64,000 nt of DNA from Fragum whitleyi (lineage: Eukaryota; Mollusca; Bivalvia; Cardiida; Cardiidae): NCBI GenBank assembly GCA_948146395.1, contig OX411547.1, positions 32,530,614-32,594,613 on the forward strand. Direction: 5' to 3'. Of the stretch, positions 12,331-24,351 are shown piece after piece; position 1 is the first letter of the stretch; each line of letters starts with the position of its first letter. The notes below the pieces were generated by a model that ran no database searches, was not told the DNA's origin, and worked only from the letters and a program-made list of their open reading frames with translations. Made by a program: the position numbers and the translations under genes.

Positions 12331-14167
12331 CGTCTTTCGTAGCTTTACAACGGAATTTCACTCGCTTATTAAATCGTACTGCGAAGCAGTAGATTTATAT
12401 ATACCGTTTTCCAGAAATCCAGTCTGTTTGACCCACTACATTTTTACCATTATCTTCTGAGCAATGTGTTCAAACCAAATTATGTGTTTTCAAACACCGA
12501 AGAAACGGCCTTTTCAGTCACAATCTACAAACTTTGTTTATACCTTATTTACTTTTCGACAAATAGAGAAGAGGCTAATACAAAATTTGATGTAAATTTC
12601 GCTTTTAGTAATTACCAGTTAGTATTTTCAGTGTTTATAACAAGATTTTCGGTTGAGTAAAGGAGTTGAAACGTACAATAGGTTAACTGTATAATTAATT
12701 TGTACCACTTACAATATTACTGCTCTGAACTTTCTCGAACGGTCATTTACCAGTTGTAGGGCTGACAACCAATCAAATTCTGTTATGATTATCACTCGGT
12801 CAAAACCCACGCGTAAATTCAGACCACGTGGTATAGATACAAATGGACATCGTCTGCTCGAAATGTGTCAATTAACTTGTTTATCATTAGTCAATAGTCG
12901 TCTGCACTCAAACAGGGAGCGTGGGAAGTTTACTATTTTTCGCATGTGTTAACAAATAGAAATAATTTTGTAATTTTGAAATATTTGATTTCAATGAGCA
13001 CTCTGATCACGCTCCAATCCTATTTTCATTGAATTCAAATTTGAGTATGAAGAAAAATTATTCAACAACAAATAAACCGACAAAAACATACGATAAACTG
13101 ATATAGGGGTAAGTTCATATCGGACTCGGGTTCGACCCGAGTTAACCGGGTTTCCATCAGAACGGCCTCGGTTTCGACACTAGTGATGTCATTGTAACCT
13201 TTCAACCTCGACGCTTCTGATCCTGGGTCAGGCCGGTGTTACTTGGGTTCCAAAATGGCGTCGAGAATAGTGCACAACAATTCGATTACAAAAAAATAAA
13301 TATTCTCTATTACTTTAAATAACAAATACTTTTTTTCTTATTTTATATAGTATTTTGCACGAGTTTATCACATTTCTTAATGGGATAACGATATTTCATG
13401 GTAAATTAATTATTGTAGTGGTAAATTAGAAGTTTGTTTACTACCACCAGTGGGTAACTCCGTTCACATGAATGTCTTTTCTGCGCATGCATATTACAGT
13501 AAATTTTAGATTATTACATCATCTCACGCGTCTCTCGGGCTGCCATTTGAATTTCCCCTAGGATAGCAGCAAGAGCGATCTATTTTTAGAACAACTCATG
13601 AATAATCATAGAGTGCTGCTAGATTTAATCGATTTGTCAGAAACCAAAGATATAAATAGCATAGTTGGCGATTTCACGTGTTTCTTGAGGGAAAATGCAT
13701 TTACAGTATTTGGGAAAACCCAATGCTTGAAATACAAACATGTTGGTAATCAAAATTGTAAATAGTTGAATGAAAAATGTTTGTTGCTAAACAGGCTTTT
13801 AAACTCTATAGAGAGAGGAATAATATTAACAGACAAGCTTTTAGCTTGGCGCGTGCTCATTATAACAACGTAAAAATCTGCTAAGAAATAATTTAGACTA
13901 GCAGAGGGCTATCGAATCAGAAAACTTTCAAAATCGGACCCACGAGGTAGGATGAGCTGGCGATGTCCTCGAAAAGATGGAGTGTTAAGACAAAAAACTC
14001 ACAAATTTAAAGATTTTACCAACTTTTATTGTCCAAATTTGAGCCCTTTTGATTGGCGAACTATTGCACTATCCCAGCCTCTCAATGATGTACGATTTAC
14101 AGTGCTGACAGCACTTTGATATTATGTATGAAATCAGCGAATTTTTTGTTTACACAATTACAAAAGA
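12331..14167. other. No gene seen
   Basis: Unique-looking sequence with somewhat more GC words (ccgagttaaccgggtttcc near 13140) and a few short frames without family resemblance. Confidence 0.5.
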
Positions 14168-14400
14168 CTGCTGGTGACTTCTTTAATGTACATTTCATGC
14201 TTCACACTTCAAGCAATTTGTTTTTGAAATGTGAACTGTGAAGCTTGAAGTGGTGCTGACACTTCTTAATTCCAACTTCACCCTTCAAACATATTATCTT
14301 TGAAGTGTGAAGTTGGAAATGTGAAGTGTGAAGTTGGAACTGTGAAATGTGAAGTTGGAAGTATAAACTTTGAACTATGAAGTGTGCACTCTGTGAACTA
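14168..14400. repeat. Smaller heptamer-repeat relative
   Basis: Starts gctggtgacttctttaat (14170) with inner copy ggtgctgacacttctt. Heptamer units (gaagtgtgaagttggaa) follow a small palindrome cttcaaacatattatctttgaag also present at 11.13 kb. Confidence 0.7.
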
Positions 14401-14769
14401 CCGATGATGAATTTAATGGGAATTGGTTATTTCAGGTCGTTGTTGGGGCGGCCTATTTAATTTGGACCATTGAACTTAATTCTGATTTATCAATTCTACC
14501 TTTCATAACTCAAAATATTGAACAAAAACTCGCCAAATTACGTCACGGCCACGCCACGCCCTGCCAGGTCAATGATAACGCACAATACAAATAAACAGAT
14601 ACAATTACGTTTAATCACGTTTTACTTATACATATACATCAAAATCTTAAAAATAATTTTATAAATTAACACGAAAAACACGGGATTTTTTAAAAATAAA
14701 ACCACTGCACATTTATAAAAAAAATCATTTACAACAATAAAATATGACTTTCTATATGAAATAAATTTA

Positions 14770-15105
14770 TGAGCCTGTAAGTGACATTTCCATCAATTTC
14801 ACATGTCGAGGGTTCAGTGCATGACTGTACTAAGTGTATATACAATGTATATACACTAAGTGTATATACAATGTATATACACTTAGTGCACGCTTGCGCT
14901 TACCCTCGATGTATACAGCGTAAAGACTCTGATCAGCTTGTACAAGACTGTACTAAGTGTATGTACAATGTATATACACTTAGTATACTAAGTGCTTATA
15001 TAATGTATATACACTTAGTACTCTCTTGCGCTTAACCCTCGATGTATACAGCGTAAAGACTCTGACCAGCTCGTACATCCGCGCAGTCATATCTGAGTCT
15101 TCACT
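14770..15105. mobile_element. Family D-related element with an internal palindromic array
   Basis: The left end tgagcctgtaagtgacattt and internal family-D words (aagactctgaccagc) surround repeated tctaagtgtatatacaatg-like palindromes (14816-15025). A 100-bp unit including gatgtatacagcgtaaagac occurs twice. The right terminal repeat was not found. Confidence 0.6.
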
Positions 15106-15262
15106 TAACAGCTGCTGGACCATTATGACGGCTTGCAACTGGAAAATATACATGTATTTAATGCGCCATGCTTCTCTCCAGGCTGCTCAATATGTGCCTA
15201 TCACGTGCATAAAATTGTATGAAAAATCACGCACAGACTATTATATACATAATATTTATATT

Positions 15263-15336
15263 GATGGCTCAGCGTGAAACAGTCGTAGCTCCCTATAAAC
15301 ATATAGGGGATTACAACTTCTTCGTGCTGAGTCATC
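15263..15336. repeat. Family A hairpin
   Basis: gatggctcagcgtgaaacag...cttcgtgctgagtcatc. Confidence 0.88.
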
Positions 15337-15439
15337 AATGTATATTAACGTTCAGCGACCCAAAATCCCTAGCTGACATCTTATTCAAGCTGCCGATAAG
15401 AAGTTTCCATAGCCATGAAATAAAATGTTTCTCTTAAAG

Positions 15440-16790
15440 GTTTATCCCAGAAGTATGAGAGCACAATTTCAGTGAAAGATCAAATGCGAATCATATTATC
15501 ATTATCTGTAGCCAAACGTGTCCTTCAATCACCCACCAAAACATGTATATCCATACGTTTAAAAAAATGGGATACAAAAGAAATAGTACACCATATAATT
15601 TTACTTTTTAATGATTTTATCCAAAAGATGTCAACCGATGCACCCCTAGTTCCTCAAGAACACCATAATATAAACAAAAAAGATCGACGTGCATGTATAG
15701 ATGTACAATTTCACGTGAGTGCTCAAAAATCAAATTTACATTGAAAATTTACCGAGACTCACTCTACTTGCTGATCTATATTTGCCCTTGTGTTTTTTTC
15801 ACGGTGTATTGTTAATGTCATTTTGCATGGTTATCCAATTTTTAATAAACATATCAGAAAACATTTCTGATTGACAGGTAATTGAACAAATGAAAAAAAA
15901 ATAAACGAACACCGCACAACATCAAACATTATCTATTTCACGTTTACATTTACGGCAAACAAAGAAAAGACATTCAAAAAGTAAAATACAACAACAATTA
16001 ACAACAACATTTAAAAGTCACACATAAAAGAATAACAACAGTAAAATTAAAACGCTTAAAACAAATACAAGAACCCTAATCAAAACATGACATCAAAAAG
16101 ATAAATAAGATTAGAAAAGAAAGTTACGCACACAAAGAAATAGTTTTGAAACAAAAGAAAAAACAACAACAAGACGACAACAACAAAAATATCATTTAAG
16201 CAAACTCAATTCGTTTTAGTGATTGTATTTACAAGCCAAGTTTAAGATACTTTAGATTCACACGCCTTAGTGAGTGATAAAATGTCAATTTTCCATAGAC
16301 AAAAATGACCTTTGATAACCCAATTTTAAAAACCTGTGCAGCAATAGAATAAGTAGAATTCGTTATTTTGACTCATGGATAGTATTCAAAACAAATGTTT
16401 GAAAGACTTTGAAGACAATACACTTTAAACCCGTTGAAGTCCATAATAATATTGACCAATCTTGTCTATCTCTCATAAACAATTGATCACATGGATTGAT
16501 AATATCAACGACCGTGAAAAGGCGATTTAAAAAAAGATAAACAAAAAAAAATCAAAGTTACATAAAAAAACTTTACATTACATTAACTTAAATTACTTAA
16601 TGACTAAATAAGGGCTACATTTTGATATTTTATAAACCATCATTTATTTTTGGTTACACCAAGAAAGACTCAGAAAATTCACCAATTGCAAAAAGTTTCT
16701 ATCCTAGTCGGTCGACACTTTAGGACCTGTTCAAATGGTTCTTACTGGCCCAACGAACTAACTTATAATTGAATTATTCTTCACAATGTG
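15440..16790. other. No gene seen; AC/A-rich stretch
   Basis: A frame of 90 codons at 15472-15744 has no recognisable motif. 15890-16180 is strongly A-rich on the plus strand (aacaacaac-type). Confidence 0.5.
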
Positions 16791-16796
16791 ATGATC

Positions 16797-16965
16797 AAAT
16801 GTGACTCGAGTTATTCCAAATACACGTCAGTCCCGAATCGTTAGAGTTTAAAGATTGTTACAAATGGTGCGGTGTAGACATCGGCATGATGTAAATATTT
16901 CAGTATGATTTCTTCTTTGGTCCACCTCGGTCTTCTTTACGACACTTAACTTTCTCCTTAGATAG
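16797..16965 (-). pseudogene. Decayed tandem copy of the 3' end of the GPCR gene
   Basis: Read on the same strand, this stretch resembles the last ~200 nt of the GPCR coding region (17025-17165) plus its stop region. Shared blocks include tcagtcccgaatc, aaatggtgcggtgtagacat/c and tcttctttggtccac. It lies immediately downstream of the intact gene. The copy has indels and lacks the receptor core, so it cannot make a receptor. It is either a partial duplication or the remnant of a once complete neighbouring paralogue. Confidence 0.75.
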
Positions 16966-17024
16966 CCAATATTCGCCGGAGGGATCACAAATATAACAAG
17001 ACTCGGTTATTCTTAATTATAAAA

Positions 17025-18293
17025 TCAAATGTGACCAGAATTGTCCCAAATATCTGTCAGTCCCGAATCATTTGAGTTGGAAGGTTGTAATAAATGGTGC
17101 GGTGTAGACACCGGTGAGATGTTTGTAAACGTCGTCTCCTCAACCTGTTGACTTCTTTGGTCCACAGTCGCGTAACAGCTCATAGACGCTTCCATTCTGC
17201 GGGCGTCTTTACGACAATAGCATACAAGTCTGAAGAAATTTTCCCGGAATTTTCGTCCGCTAAGACAGTATAGGTAGAAATTAACGGCATGATTAAGATC
17301 CGACAAAACAAAAACTGTTTGGTAAAGAAGAAAATATTGCGCTGTACCACGCACGGTATCTTTCCAAGCCCAGTATTCTTTAACGATGAAAAATATACAG
17401 TTAGGTAACACTAGTATAATAAACACGATCGAAATCGTAAGAAGCATTACCGTCAGTTGTTTTTGTTGGCTCGCCTTTTCTTTGGTCCTCTTTGAACCGG
17501 TCGATCCATTCGTCAGATCTAGACGACACTTTGACGACCGCTTTACCGCGTAAATGATTAGTCCATTCAAAATTGCAATCAGCAAAATTGGTAGAAACGC
17601 GTATAATGACCCGTCAATCCAGTACCATACAAAATTGATGAAATACAAGAATTTAGGTTTCGGCTTACACGCCCACACCAACATTTGGTCAGGAACTTCC
17701 TCGAATGTCAATAAGAAATGCCAGTTAGCAGCTACGAACACAATTATCATTATAATGTTGACGATTATAGCGTTTCTTTTGGTGCAGATCTTTTTAACTT
17801 GGAAAGGAAACCAGATTGCGATGAAGCGTTCGGCGGTCATTGCTACTAATATCCAGTTAGAGTACTGTTGTGAAATGGTCCCTGTGAAAAATATCAGCTG
17901 ACACGAAATACTTCCGATCTGAAAATCGTTCGCCGTCATTTGTAAATAAATCAATTTAATTGCGAGTGACAGAACATCAGTTATAGCTAGCAGTAACATG
18001 TAAACAGCGTACGAAAGGAATGGTTTCATGGCAGTCAAGGTTACAATACAGGCAATATTTCCAGGGATCCCAATCGCACAAATTATATACAGATAATACT
18101 TATTAATCCACGATGCTAATTGGTACTCCGTAAAGTCGCTTAGGTTCTCCCCTTGTTCATACACGTAATCCGGTGTCGTTAAGTTGTCATATGTTAAGTT
18201 TTCTAGATAATCTATGGTGCTGTTTGTTTCGGAACTCAAGTTTAGTTTGTGCATCGTGGGGACGAGGGCTTGTTGCGTCGATTCCGTCGTCAT
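17025..18293 (-). CDS. Class A (rhodopsin-like) G-protein-coupled receptor, peptide-receptor type
   Basis: This single exon encodes 422 residues. The start is the ATG at 18293, because the sequence just 5' of it (cttttcttcacag, ending at 18303) is a good 3' splice site; the reading frame extends upstream but through the presumed intron. Five N-glycosylation sequons (N18, N24, N32, N37, N50) mark an extracellular N-terminus. Seven hydrophobic segments follow: TM1 has GN at 78-79, TM2 has D106, TM3 starts near C131 and ends in ERF (155-157) in place of DRY, and C209 in loop 2 is the expected disulfide partner. TM6 has VLPNCIFF, TM7 ends NFYLYC in place of NPxxY, and helix 8 is GRKFRENFF with Cys 358/360 as possible palmitoylation sites. 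The Ser/Thr-rich tail is about 60 residues. ERF and NFYLY occur in lophotrochozoan peptide-receptor expansions (FMRFamide/TRH-receptor-like). The ligand cannot be told from sequence. Confidence 0.92.
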   Translation of the reverse strand: MTTESTQQALVPTMHKLNLSSETNSTIDYLENLTYDNLTTPDYVYEQGENLSDFTEYQLASWINKYYLYIICAIGIPGNIACIVTLTAMKPFLSYAVYMLLLAITDVLSLAIKLIYLQMTANDFQIGSISCQLIFFTGTISQQYSNWILVAMTAERFIAIWFPFQVKKICTKRNAIIVNIIMIIVFVAANWHFLLTFEEVPDQMLVWACKPKPKFLYFINFVWYWIDGSLYAFLPILLIAILNGLIIYAVKRSSKCRLDLTNGSTGSKRTKEKASQQKQLTVMLLTISIVFIILVLPNCIFFIVKEYWAWKDTVRGTAQYFLLYQTVFVLSDLNHAVNFYLYCLSGRKFRENFFRLVCYCRKDARRMEASMSCYATVDQRSQQVEETTFTNISPVSTPHHLLQPSNSNDSGLTDIWDNSGHI

Positions 18294-18318
18294 CTTAAAA
18301 TTCTGTGAAGAAAAGAAA

Positions 18319-18943
18319 TATCTTATAACTATACAAATTTCTGCGTGATAACATCCCATATGATATTTATTATGATATCACATAGTTATTTTTAGATAAA
18401 AGATATTATGCAGTTATTTTTAGAAACTTGCATTTCAGTTAGAAACATCGACGAAAACAAGACAAATAGAGGTTATAAGATAAATATAATACGTACTAAG
18501 TGTTTTGTGTGAAAAAAATATCAAACTCGGTCGTGAGAAATGATAATTGTCTCGGCAGAGCCTCGACAATTATCAATTCTCCCAACCTCGTTAGATTTTT
18601 TTTTTCATACAAAACACTACGTATGTATTATATATATATATATATAGTACGCAATTGGTGTTTTGTGTGAAAAAAATATCTAACGAGGTTTGGGGAGTTG
18701 ATGATTGTAGAGGCTTTGCCGAGACAGTCATCAATTCCTACAACCGAGTTAGATAGTTTTTATACAATACACTAAGTTCGTATCGTATCGTATAACCTCT
18801 ATTTGCCTTGTTTCGTCGATGTTGCTAACAGAAACGCAAGATTCTTAAATAACCGCAATACGTAATTATTCTATAAATATCTATGTGCTATCATAGAAAA
18901 TATCATATAGGATGTAATCACACGCTTACTTGTGTAGTTATTT
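18319..18943. mobile_element. Family B: ~0.6 kb nested-palindrome foldback element
   Basis: Long inverted arms (18319-18490 against 18780-18943: cttataactatacaaa, acatcgacgaaaacaa, aatagaggttata) enclose two separate hairpins (18505-18618, 18655-18780) joined by a (TA)n run at 18629-18646. Each hairpin has the core attgtcgaggctctgccgag. Its edge is about 15 bp upstream of the GPCR 3' splice site. Confidence 0.85.
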
Positions 18944-19346
18944 ACATTCAATATAAAAGAAAGCTATTCTCGGTTATCAAAACAAACGAGTACAAAATTT
19001 GATACAGAAAAAAACGCAATCAAAATAAAAAAAAAGATAAAAATTAAGAAAAAGGAAAATTAATATATTTCTAGATTGCTACATAGTTGGTGTAATAATT
19101 ACAGGAAATATCACGATGAAAATAGTAATAATAGTTGGACGTAACTTCTCTTGGATTTCAGAAATGTTAATATTGGTGGTAATTATGATGATAAAATGTT
19201 TATCTAAAGAAAATAATAAATCTAGCTCATTTAGCCACCATCATAAAAATGACAATAAAAATGAATTTATTGACATGTTCTTACAAGTAAATAAATTCGT
19301 TATTTTGAACAGAAATGAACAAGAGTCATTGGTCATTTAAGCAAAT

Positions 19347-19484
19347 TCTGCCATGCTTTCAGGATGACAAAATGGCTCTAACTGTTTGCCAATTATACCC
19401 CGCTTTGCACGCTTATACACGTGCAAAGCGGGGTATAATTGGCCAACAGTTTGCACCGTTTTGTCATCCTGAACGCAAGACAGG
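19347..19484. repeat. Family C foldback (~135 bp)
   Basis: A long near-perfect palindrome: ttcaggatgacaaaatggc...gttttgtcatcctgaa, with inner arms ttataccccgctttgcac / gtgcaaagcggggtataa. Confidence 0.9.
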
Positions 19485-19832
19485 TTACGTACAATTAATA
19501 GCGTCATTAAACAAAAGTTGACCTACCTGCTTTATCAACCGCCCTCGCCAATCACCGGACACTATGGAATGTTAAGAATGTCTAGTAGGAAACCAAGTCT
19601 CAACGACCGCAGACCCCCTGGACAGATATATCTCATTTTCCATATGTAATCGCCTTACAATATTCCTGAAAAATATTAATATCTGTTCCAATAATAACTC
19701 TTAGCGTATGTAACTACATGACCATCAATCTATTTTAGTTTATACTAATTTATCTTAGTTCGATTGCGACGAAAGCTTAAGCTTATAGAATCGCTCTCGA
19801 ACACTCAATCCTGATGTTTTCACGTCCCTGAG

Positions 19833-19998
19833 AGAGAGGCAGTGGTTTTATCCCACTGTTACCCATTTTTACAGCTGGGTGAACTGGGGCTGGTTTTAAG
19901 TGTTTTACCCATAAACACACCCCGGCGACAGTGGGGCTCGAACCACGGACCTCCAGGTCACAGGTCGAGTGCATTAACCACTAGGCCACCGAGGCAGT
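19833..19998 (-). mobile_element. Second SINE type, tRNA-derived
   Basis: On the minus strand it starts ggtggcctagtggttaatgc (box A-like), then ggttcgagcccc (box B), followed by a non-tRNA body (gtaaaacacttaaaacc, cccagctgtaaaaatggg). A related head is at 62195-62390. Confidence 0.7.
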
Positions 19999-20287
19999 CC
20001 ATCCATCTATTTTCTACTCAATACGATCTATTAATAAAGGATTTACATTTTCCATCAGAATAGAATCATATTTCCTAAATACATATAAGCTAATGGCATT
20101 GATGGCATACAAACTATATACAATTAATATTTTCTAACAATAATTTCTTTTCAGTTAAGTTTAAATATATTTCATTACCATATCTCAATTATACATGGTA
20201 CATATTGAATAAAGTAAGCATAGTTGTTTTGGGAAAAGGGTCTGGCCACAAGTTCTTACAACTTAGATTCGACCATTCCACCATTCC

Positions 20288-20443
20288 TCTTACCAATAGG
20301 AAATTAAAATGAATAACCATACGCCAATTTATATATATATAATTTTGGGATATGAAACATGAGATCTTACCAATAGGAAATTAAAATGAATAACCATACG
20401 CCAATTTATATATATATAATTTTGGGATATGAAACATGAGATC
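20288..20443. repeat. Perfect 77-bp tandem duplication
   Basis: Two identical units (20288-20364, 20365-20441) with ttaccaataggaaattaaaa and an internal tatatatata. The identity implies a very recent event. Confidence 0.95.
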
Positions 20444-20689
20444 AGAAACGTAAAGTGTCTTACGTTAATTAATGAAAGCCACTTTATAAAACCCTGCCAA
20501 AGAAAGTTTTAGAACTCCCTCTTGTTAACCAATTTCTTGTGTCTCACAGTTAGAAACCCTACCAATGAATACCAATATTTTATGCGAGTATATAGGTGGA
20601 CAAGATATTATTATAGAATTCTATAGAATTCTAGATGCTCTCATCAATTTTCGTTCTTTCTGCATGCCTGAAAAAAGTTTTTAAATCTC

Positions 20690-20960
20690 AACGAAGAAAA
20701 AGGGTACGCAGCTTTTTATTTCCACAAAAAGTAATCCCGTAAGAAATCGGTTTCACATGACAAATCTTTAAGTATTTTGCGTCATGATATAGAATTATAC
20801 GATATGAGGGATTTTTTTTGTTGATGTAATAAAGGTATGAAACTTTTACACTTAATTTCACTTTTGTATGAATCCGCTTCGTGTATTCATACAGTGTGAT
20901 TAGGTTATTATTTTTATACATTCCTGAAATCAACAAATTACTCTCTTCATCTATTAAATG
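20690..20960 (-). mobile_element. Family H element, reverse orientation
   Basis: aaaggtatgaaacttttaca ... cagtgtgattaggtta and tgaaatcaacaaattact; tail ccacaaaaagtaatcccg. Confidence 0.7.
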
Positions 20961-21027
20961 GAGTAGAATTTGTGTTTCTGAACACTTTCTCACCCCCCCC
21001 CCCTTTTTTTTATCTTTTCAATAAATC

Positions 21028-21101
21028 GATGAATCAGCGTGATTCAGTTGTAACTCCCTATATGTGTATAGGGAGTTACAACCGTTTCGCGCTGAACCAA
21101 C
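21028..21101. repeat. Family A hairpin
   Basis: gaatcagcgtgattcagttg with centre ccctatatgtgtataggg and arm caaccgtttcgcgctgaacc. Confidence 0.85.
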
Positions 21102-21222
21102 GAAATGTTCCTTGAAAGGTTGAAACTATCTGATAGAAAACCCACAATTGAGTCAGAAAGTGTAAATAAAAGAATGTCAATTTGCCTTTTTATTTTCCTA
21201 CTCCTGGACAAGAATATCATAA

Positions 21223-21299
21223 CGATGGCTCAGCGCGAAACAGTTGTGACTGCCTGTTAATATATAGGCAGTTACAACTGTTTCGCACTGAGCCATCGA
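21223..21299. repeat. Family A hairpin, best-preserved copy
   Basis: cgatggctcagcgcgaaaca...tgtttcgcactgagccatcg, nearly perfect arms about 30 bp long; 120 bp from another copy. Confidence 0.9.
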
Positions 21300-21419
21300 T
21301 AAGTAAGAATCCCCAGCAAAGAAAATGATCCGGGTCGTGCCGCGATTAACGTCGTGTGAAGAGGCTTTATTGTGTGGGGGAGAGATGATATGTGACATAG
21401 AGGAGGGGATTATATAGTA

Positions 21420-22690
21420 CTACCAGACAGTTAGCAAAACTGATACGCTGGCTCGTGCGAGGCACGTGAAATAGTCACTTTTATTTTCCAGTAGCATCTC
21501 AATAAAATTTGAAATTGGATGGACGAAATCTCTTAAGATGCTTTATTTTTTCATCTACTAATCTCCTTTATACAAAAGGTGTGTTTTTCTCTCGTTGCTT
21601 ATTCTTTTATTCGAAGTCGTTGTGACTCTAACATATATAAGAAAATCAAAAAATGTGACTTTTTGGTATAATTTGTATAAGCTTACTGTTGTATGACAAG
21701 GGCTTAACTACCATTACGGGTATTACGCAAGTGCGTAATAGAAATAAATTATCTTTCGAAAAAAATCGTTTATGAATGATCATAACATCGAAAATACAGT
21801 TATTCAAGCTGAAGTTACGATGTTTTATATTCACCAACGCTCAAATCATAAAAAGCGGAGCGGATGGAGGACATTCATCTTTTGTCACAGTCCACGTATC
21901 GCCTTTATGCTATTTGTTATATGTTGGTCGCATTCTAGGTGTGTGTAAATTTCAAAATCCTAGTTGCGCCTATGTATGAACTTTTAAAATCTAGAAAAGG
22001 CTCTCTTGTCTGTTCTTAAATATTTTCAACTTAAGATTTTATATTGTTGAGTCTAAATAAGGTTTCTAATAGTAATTTAGCCAGTAAATTGCCAGTTAAA
22101 CTAAGCACCGAATCAAACATAAAAGATACAGTTATATACTTGCATGTTAATAAATGTGAAACGAACTTTTTTCTAAATTCTATGGACATTAAATTATGAA
22201 TTGTTTAATCGATTATAAATTGAATTAACCAAAAATAAGATATTACATACTTGTTAAATTTAGCAATAATACTCAAAATCATATAAATAAATAAATTCAA
22301 CTGAAATTCTTGTGCGAAGTCGGGTTATATTTCTTTCTAAACCTTGCTTAATTAAAACAACTACCCATTCGCCGAAAGTATGACGCAATAGCTTGATCCA
22401 GAAAAAGGGAAAGAAAAAAACTTAAGTCTTACTTAAAGTAATAAAATTAACTATCCGTCCAACACAGGAACATTTACCGTCTTGACAACGATCAAATACC
22501 GTTCAATCCCTGGGGAAGGCCAGTGGACTGTCGTAAATTATTATTGGTACACTAGTTTCAAACCCACAAGGTTATTATTGGTGGTTTCTTTTTCCTTCGC
22601 ACCACAGCCGATTATTTTTTACCGTTTTAGTTTTTTATTGAAATGTGGAACGGAAAGAATCCTGGCATAAAGTCCATCAATTATTCATAA
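21420..22690. other. No gene seen
   Basis: AT-rich sequence with no repeat family recognised from elsewhere in the window. Confidence 0.5.
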
Positions 22691-22845
22691 TACCTTTTGA
22701 TTGATGTTTGAATGGAATTTTGCTGCAGCACGTAACAACGGATTCTCGGTATTCCTTGCACCAGTCCTACCATAACATCCTTTCTTGGCCTCAAGCTGCT
22801 ATCCCACTTAAATGTACGATCATCCATAGGATTTAGTGCCAGCTT
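22690..22845 (-). mobile_element. SINE fragment (body and tail, no tRNA head)
   Basis: It matches the body of the other SINEs (acaacggattctcggtatt, ccagtcctacca, gctgctatcccac) but ends before box B. Confidence 0.7.
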
Positions 22846-23564
22846 TCATGAATTTCGATACCATATTCATAAATTTTAGAGACGGTTTTTATTAGTTTCA
22901 ATAACATCACATTTATAGACAGTTCTAGTGAGCTCCAGACACATGGGATTGAGAGACGGTCCGTAAGAGTACATGTAACCAAATATTTGGGGACGGTTTC
23001 ACAATCGAAATTCCCGTAACATACATATTTTGACAGTTCTAATGTTCCAATCATCTTCAGTCATACAGGATTAATCGTAAGGATGAATGATTTTGGATTT
23101 TTAGAGAATTCTAACCAGCCTGGCCCAACTTTTCCCACAACATTTAAGAAGGCATCGGGCAGTGTAGGCCAAGATCAGACTGTACGTATGTGCAGGGTGA
23201 TCTTTGGCTTTCTTGTCCGCTTAAGTTTTTTGTACGACAGGAATATCCTGCTAATAGCACGAGAAGATTGAATTTATTGTGAGAAGGCTATGATTATAAT
23301 CATTACTTAATAGAGACGCGTTTCCATGAACAAACAAATGAAAAACTAAAACGCATATATTTAGGTATCTCACTATATGGTTTAAAAAGAACAAGAATGG
23401 TGTTATGAAAAGAAGCTACCTTACTCGTTCTGTCATGAATAAAAACTGAACCATCAACTTTTGTATGTTCCCAGGTGTTTTAAACAATACACCATTAATG
23501 AAAGCTGGTCTTAAAAAATCGTTATAACCTGATTTATCTTCCAGAACCAGGTCAACCCACTTGT

Positions 23565-23985
23565 TAACATGCGAGTGATATTTCCAAAAATCACATTTGC
23601 GCGACATTTCGAAATTTGCATGTGCGTGGCATTTCCACAAATTTTACATGTGCGTGACACAACGAACGTTTCAAAATGTTTTCAATTTAGGTGATATTTC
23701 CAAAATGTTAACACGTACTTGACATTTCCAAAGATTCCACATGCGCATGACATTTCCAGAAATTTACATGTGCGTGACATTCTCAAAATTTTACATGTGC
23801 GAATCATTTCCAAATGTTTTACATGTGCGTTACATCAGTTCCAATATTTACGTCTAAAAAATTTACACGTGTGTTTAAGATATTTTTTCATGTGCGTGAC
23901 ATTTAGGAAAAATAAATGAACGTGACATTTCCAAAAACAATCATGTGCGTGACTTTTCCAAAACGTTTACATGTGCGTGAAGTAC
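23565..23985. repeat. Degenerate minisatellite, ~28-30-bp units
   Basis: About 14 units resembling catgtgcgtgacatttccaa plus an aattttac spacer. Frames on both strands are repeat translations. Confidence 0.85.
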
Positions 23986-24351
23986 AGGCATCCTTTAAAA
24001 TATATAAATACTTGACTGAACAAACTTTATACGAGTATATACCTATCTACAACGGGCATAGTAAAGACTTATAGGACTGATCTATGTGATAAATATACGT
24101 ATCAGTGTATCGTATGTGAAACGGAGTTTTATTTGAAAACAAGAAAACTGACCCATGTACTTGTAATTTCTGTAATTTTGTCAGTAAATTGCGGAAGGGA
24201 TCTGGTTGCATGTTTAATCGCCTTGATTGACACGAACATGGTCGGTGTGTCTGTATTAATCATTGCGTATCAATCCCTACACATTTATTCCCTAAATGAC
24301 ATTTTGTTATTGACCACGATATATTATTTGTGTTCTGCGTGGTTCAGTAGC

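Noticed and set aside
15472..15744. 90-codon plus-strand frame
   Set aside because: No recognised domain, no duplication-based conservation and no splice evidence; may be chance.
18294..18359. 22-residue upstream extension of the GPCR frame
   Set aside because: A strong 3' splice site lies between it and the MTTEST start, and part of it falls in a foldback element.
7139..21299. Regular short palindromes as a CRISPR array
   Set aside because: Copies are kilobases apart, lack uniform spacers, and the genome is clearly eukaryotic.
23416..23919. Frames on both strands around 23.4-23.9 kb
   Set aside because: Most of this region is a degenerate 28-30-bp minisatellite.
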